Shown here in pieces: positions 6,310-8,733 of a DNA stretch of 8,733 nt. The position numbers and the translations under genes are program-made. Every line of letters starts with the position of its first letter. Positions within the stretch are counted from its first letter, which is position 1. This DNA is from Pseudomonadota bacterium (GTDB lineage: Bacteria > Pseudomonadota > Gammaproteobacteria > Burkholderiales > SG8-41), in assembly GCA_023431245.1 (NCBI GenBank), contig JAEYXO010000029.1:1-8733 (forward strand), written 5' to 3'. Below the pieces are notes generated by a model. The model saw only the letters and a program-made list of their open reading frames with translations, made no database searches and had not been told where the DNA came from.

Positions 6310-6348
6310 GGCGCCCTTTCTCCCGACACCCGCAAAAGAACAACACCG

Positions 6349-7356
6349 GTGCGCATCGGTTCCCATCAGCTGAAGAACAACCTCATCGTGGCACCGATGG
6401 CGGGCGTCACCGATCGCCCCTTCCGCCAGCTGTGCAAGACGATGGGCGCCGGCATGGCGGTGTCGGAGATGGTGGCGAGCAATTCACTGCTCTGGGGTTC
6501 GGAAAAAACCCGGCGCCGCGCCAACCACGACGGCGAGGTCGATCCGATTTCGGTGCAGATTGCCGGCGCGGATCCGCAGATGCTGGCGGATGCCGCACGC
6601 TACAACGTCGACCAGGGCGCGCAGATCATCGACATCAACATGGGCTGCCCGGCGAAGAAGGTCTGCAACGTGATGGCGGGTTCGGCGCTGCTGAAGGACG
6701 AACCGCTGGTCGCGCGCATCCTCGATGCCGTGGTCGGCGCGGTCGACGTGCCGGTGACGCTCAAAATCCGCACCGGCTGGGACCGCGACCACCGCAACGC
6801 GCGGATGGTGGCGCGCATCGCCGAAAGCGCCGGCATCCAGGCCCTGGCGATCCATGGCCGCACCCGCGCCTGCGGCTACAGCGGCGAAGCCGAATACGAC
6901 ACCATTGCCGCGGTCAAGGCCGAGATCCGCATCCCGGTGATCGCCAATGGCGACATCACCACGCCGGAGCGCGCGAAACATGTTCTCGATTACACCGGCG
7001 CGGACGCCGTGATGATCGGCCGCGCCGCCCAGGGCCGGCCCTGGATGTTCCGTGAAATCACCCATTTCCTGGAAACCGGCCGGCACCTGCCGCCGCCGGC
7101 GGTGGAGGAAATCCACCGCGTGCTGCTGGCGCACCTGCAGGACCTGTACGGTTTTTACGGCGAACACACCGGCGTGCGGGTCGCGCGCAAGCACATCTCC
7201 TGGTACACCAAGGGCCTGGCCGGATCCGCGGCGTTCCGCCATGGCATGAACCAGCTGCAGACCTGCGCGGAGCAGATCGCGGCCGTGAACGACTTTTTTG
7301 CCGAACTTTCGGGTCTGGGCGAGCGCCTGACCTATGTGGAGGAACTTGCAGCATGA
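6349..7356 (+). CDS. dusB: tRNA-dihydrouridine synthase DusB
   Basis: An FMN enzyme that reduces a uridine in the tRNA D-loop to dihydrouridine with NADPH; the E. coli DusB target is U17. The product is 335 aa. The TIM barrel begins NLIVAPMAGVTDRPFRQLC. Catalytic C100 lies in DINMGCPAKKV, with K139 in LKIRTGW, H169 in IHGRTRACGYSGEAEYD and N200 in VIANGDIT making the FMN/substrate site, followed by GADAVMIGRAAQGRPW for phosphate binding. The C-terminal helical domain contains RVARKHISWYTKG, a DusB-type phrase. The open frame runs upstream to 6211, but the GTG at 6349 gives (M)RIGSHQLKN, the family's standard start (E. coli MRIGQYQL), and upstream codons precede the predicted transcription start. 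No strong Shine-Dalgarno is seen. The stop overlaps the fis start by 4 nt, the conserved dusB-fis operon. DusA and DusC are the alternatives but lack this start and linkage. Confidence 0.95.
   Translation: MRIGSHQLKNNLIVAPMAGVTDRPFRQLCKTMGAGMAVSEMVASNSLLWGSEKTRRRANHDGEVDPISVQIAGADPQMLADAARYNVDQGAQIIDINMGCPAKKVCNVMAGSALLKDEPLVARILDAVVGAVDVPVTLKIRTGWDRDHRNARMVARIAESAGIQALAIHGRTRACGYSGEAEYDTIAAVKAEIRIPVIANGDITTPERAKHVLDYTGADAVMIGRAAQGRPWMFREITHFLETGRHLPPPAVEEIHRVLLAHLQDLYGFYGEHTGVRVARKHISWYTKGLAGSAAFRHGMNQLQTCAEQIAAVNDFFAELSGLGERLTYVEELAA
7337..7344 (+). promoter_or_regulatory. Strong ribosome binding site for fis inside dusB
   Basis: TGGAGGAA lies within the last codons of dusB, with its GGAGG core ending 10 nt before the ATG at 7353 and 13 nt before the next ATG at 7356. 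It is the best Shine-Dalgarno in the window, so fis can be translated efficiently in its own right as well as by coupling. The spacing favours the first ATG. Confidence 0.7.
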
Positions 7357-7592
7357 TGAATGAAACCGAAATGGCCCGTGTCGTGCGCCGGGCGATCGAC
7401 GGCTACTTCCGCGACCTCGACGGCGAAAAGGCCAGCGGCGTATACGACATGGTCATCGGCAGCGTGGAGAAACCGCTGCTCGAATCGGTGTTGAACAAGG
7501 TGCGCGGCAACCAGTCCCACGCCGCCGCGATGCTCGGCATCAACCGCAATACCCTGCGCAAGAAGATCAAGACCTACAACATCAAGTTCTGA
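7353..7592 (+). CDS. fis: Nucleoid-associated DNA-bending protein Fis
   Basis: Fis is a homodimeric DNA-bending protein that shapes the nucleoid and tunes rRNA, tRNA and other growth-linked promoters. The 79-aa product keeps the dimerisation core (residues about 7-50, for example YFRDLDGEKASGVYDMV and VEKPLLESVL) and the C-terminal helix-turn-helix (residues 53-75, NQSHAAAMLGINRNTLRKKI), where N64, R65, T67, R69 and K70 correspond to DNA-contacting residues N84, R85, T87, R89 and K90 of E. coli Fis. It is about 19 residues shorter than the 98-aa E. coli protein, all at the N-terminus, so the beta-hairpin arm used to activate Hin/Gin recombinases is missing. This is usual for betaproteobacterial Fis to my knowledge. 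Two ATGs (7353, 7356) are possible; the first overlaps the dusB stop as ATGA and sits better from the ribosome site. NtrC-type proteins share the HTH, but here it stands alone. Confidence 0.94.
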   Translation: MMNETEMARVVRRAIDGYFRDLDGEKASGVYDMVIGSVEKPLLESVLNKVRGNQSHAAAMLGINRNTLRKKIKTYNIKF

Positions 7593-7640
7593 CCCGATCC
7601 GGGCCGCTCCCGCATCGCCGTCAATCACGCAGCCGCATCC

Positions 7641-8733
7641 ATGGCCATCATCAAGCAGGCACTGATCAGCGTTTCCGACAAGGCGGGCGTCGTCGAGTTC
7701 GCGCGCGGACTGGCGGGTTTCGGCGTGGCCTTGCTGTCGACCGGCGGCACCGCAAAACTGCTGCGCGATGCCGGACTCGCGGTCACGGAAGTCGCGGAAT
7801 ACACCGGGTTTCCGGAGATGCTCGACGGCCGCGTCAAGACACTGCACCCGAAAATCCACGGCGGATTGCTCGGCCGGCGCGACCTGCCGGAACATGTCGA
7901 GGCCATGCGGAAGGCGGGCATCGCCGGCATCGACATGGCGGTGATCAATCTCTATCCCTTTACGCAGACCATCGCGAAGGACGGCTGCACCCTCGCCGAC
8001 GCGATCGAGAACATCGACATCGGCGGCCCGGCGATGGTGCGCAGCGCGGCGAAGAACCACGAACATGTCGCGGTCGTTACCGATCCGGCGGATTACGCCG
8101 CCATCCTCAGGGAAATGACGAGCGCCAGCGGCGCGCTGGGCGCGGAAACCCGGTTCCGGCTGGCGTGCAAGGCCTTTTCGCATACTGCCGCCTACGACGG
8201 CGCAATCAGCAATTACCTGACCGCGCTGCAGCCCGACGGCAGGACCGCGGCCTTCCCCGCGCGGCTCAACCTGCAGCTTGAGCAGGTGCAGACGCTGCGT
8301 TACGGCGAGAATCCGCATCAGCAGGCCGCGTTCTACCGCGACGCCGTGCCGGCGCCGGGCAGCCTCGCTGCTTATCGCCAGCTGCAGGGCAAGGAACTGT
8401 CGTACAACAACATCGCTGATGCCGACGCGGCCTGGGAGTGCGTGAAGACCTTCGACGCGGCCGCCTGCGTGATCGTCAAGCATGCCAATCCCTGCGGGGT
8501 GGCTGTCGGGGCGGATGTGGCGGCCGCCTACGACAAGGCCTTCGCCACCGATCCGACTTCCGCCTTCGGCGGCATCATTGCGGTCAACCGCGCGCTGGAT
8601 GCGGCGACGGCGCAGGCAATTTCGAAGCAGTTCGTCGAAGTGATCATTGCGCCGGAAATTGCGCCGGACGCGCTCGCGGTGTTCGCGCAGAAGGCCAATA
8701 TCCGCGTGCTGGAAGTGCCGCTCACCGCGGGCG
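7641..8733 (+). CDS. purH: Bifunctional AICAR formyltransferase / IMP cyclohydrolase PurH (3' end outside window)
   Basis: PurH performs the last two steps of purine synthesis: it formylates AICAR with 10-formyl-THF, then closes the ring to IMP. The frame is open from the ATG at 7641 to the window edge, 364 codons of an expected 520 or so. The N-terminal IMP cyclohydrolase domain (MGS-like, about 1-150) shows ALISVSDKAGVVEFARGL, STGGTAKLLRDAG (33-45), MLDGRVKTLHPKIHGGLLGR and NIDIGGPAMVRSAAKNH. The formyltransferase domain shows RYGENPHQQAAFYR, KELSYNNIADADAAWE, the catalytic K280-H281 in IVKHANPCGVA, and DPTSAFGGIIAVN. No Shine-Dalgarno is seen, but no in-frame start lies between the fis stop and this ATG. 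It begins 48 nt after fis with no convincing terminator between, so it may share the dusB-fis transcript. The reading frame is intact as far as visible. Confidence 0.96.
   Translation, partial: MAIIKQALISVSDKAGVVEFARGLAGFGVALLSTGGTAKLLRDAGLAVTEVAEYTGFPEMLDGRVKTLHPKIHGGLLGRRDLPEHVEAMRKAGIAGIDMAVINLYPFTQTIAKDGCTLADAIENIDIGGPAMVRSAAKNHEHVAVVTDPADYAAILREMTSASGALGAETRFRLACKAFSHTAAYDGAISNYLTALQPDGRTAAFPARLNLQLEQVQTLRYGENPHQQAAFYRDAVPAPGSLAAYRQLQGKELSYNNIADADAAWECVKTFDAAACVIVKHANPCGVAVGADVAAAYDKAFATDPTSAFGGIIAVNRALDAATAQAISKQFVEVIIAPEIAPDALAVFAQKANIRVLEVPLTAG

Larger units (their letters stand above)
6109..6348 (+). other. 240-bp intergenic region before dusB-fis
   Basis: This is the longest gene-free stretch in the window. 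The half nearest ubiH holds a short hairpin (6131-6147) without a U-tract and a 12-bp palindrome (6226-6237). The half nearest dusB holds an A-tract Fis-like site, a promoter and a leader of about 33 nt. I see no small gene with a convincing ribosome binding site. The rise in A and T around 6241-6310 sets it apart from the coding sequence. Confidence 0.7.

Noticed and set aside
6308..6373. Possible 21-codon leader peptide overlapping the dusB start
   Set aside because: Its ATG lies partly within the predicted -10 box, so it would not be in the mRNA, and it has no ribosome binding site.
7594..7606. CCCG-ATC-CGGG hairpin after fis as a terminator
   Set aside because: The stem is only 4 bp with a 3-nt loop and no following U-run, so read-through into purH is more likely.
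7332..8483. 383-codon minus-strand frame opposite fis and purH
   Set aside because: It is antisense to intact Fis and PurH, and no motif is visible in it.

Overview
The window is GC-rich, close-packed proteobacterial core chromosome. Gene content and order point to a betaproteobacterium: lptD divergent from amgK-murU, then pepP-ubiH, then dusB-fis-purH. The dusB-fis pair, a UbiH-type quinone hydroxylase and a short (79 aa) Fis all fit that group. Species cannot be named from this sequence. I see no mobile element, tRNA, rRNA, CRISPR array or phage gene, and base composition looks even throughout.

Layout: (1) Positions 1-1429, minus strand: the N-terminal two thirds or so of LptD, the outer-membrane LPS-assembly protein, running off the left edge. 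(2) Only 47 bp separates its start from a plus-strand cluster. That cluster is amgK (1477-2469), murU (2523-3203) and an unrecognised 144-aa helical protein (3200-3634) whose start overlaps the murU stop. (3) pepP (3657-4979), with a perfect TATAAT box so close to the ATG that its own transcript would be leaderless, overlapping ubiH (4972-6108) by 8 nt. (4) A 240-bp spacer (6109-6348) with the best regulatory region of the window: a promoter with a GC-rich discriminator and an upstream 15-mer matching the Fis binding consensus. (5) dusB (6349-7356) overlapping fis (7353-7592) by 4 nt, then purH (7641 to the right edge, incomplete).

How the genes relate: LptD, AmgK and MurU all serve the cell envelope. 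AmgK and MurU form the cell-wall recycling route that turns recovered MurNAc into UDP-MurNAc without de novo synthesis, a route known to lower fosfomycin sensitivity in pseudomonads. PepP trims X-Pro peptides and UbiH hydroxylates a ubiquinone precursor; the pair is also adjacent in E. coli. DusB (tRNA dihydrouridine), Fis (nucleoid and growth-rate regulator) and PurH (last two steps to IMP) are growth-linked, and their shared upstream region looks built for growth-rate control with possible Fis feedback.

I found no clearly new biological system. The items most worth following are the possible Fis autoregulatory site and stringent-type discriminator before dusB-fis, the leaderless-type pepP promoter, and the uncharacterised 144-aa protein tied to the MurNAc salvage pair.
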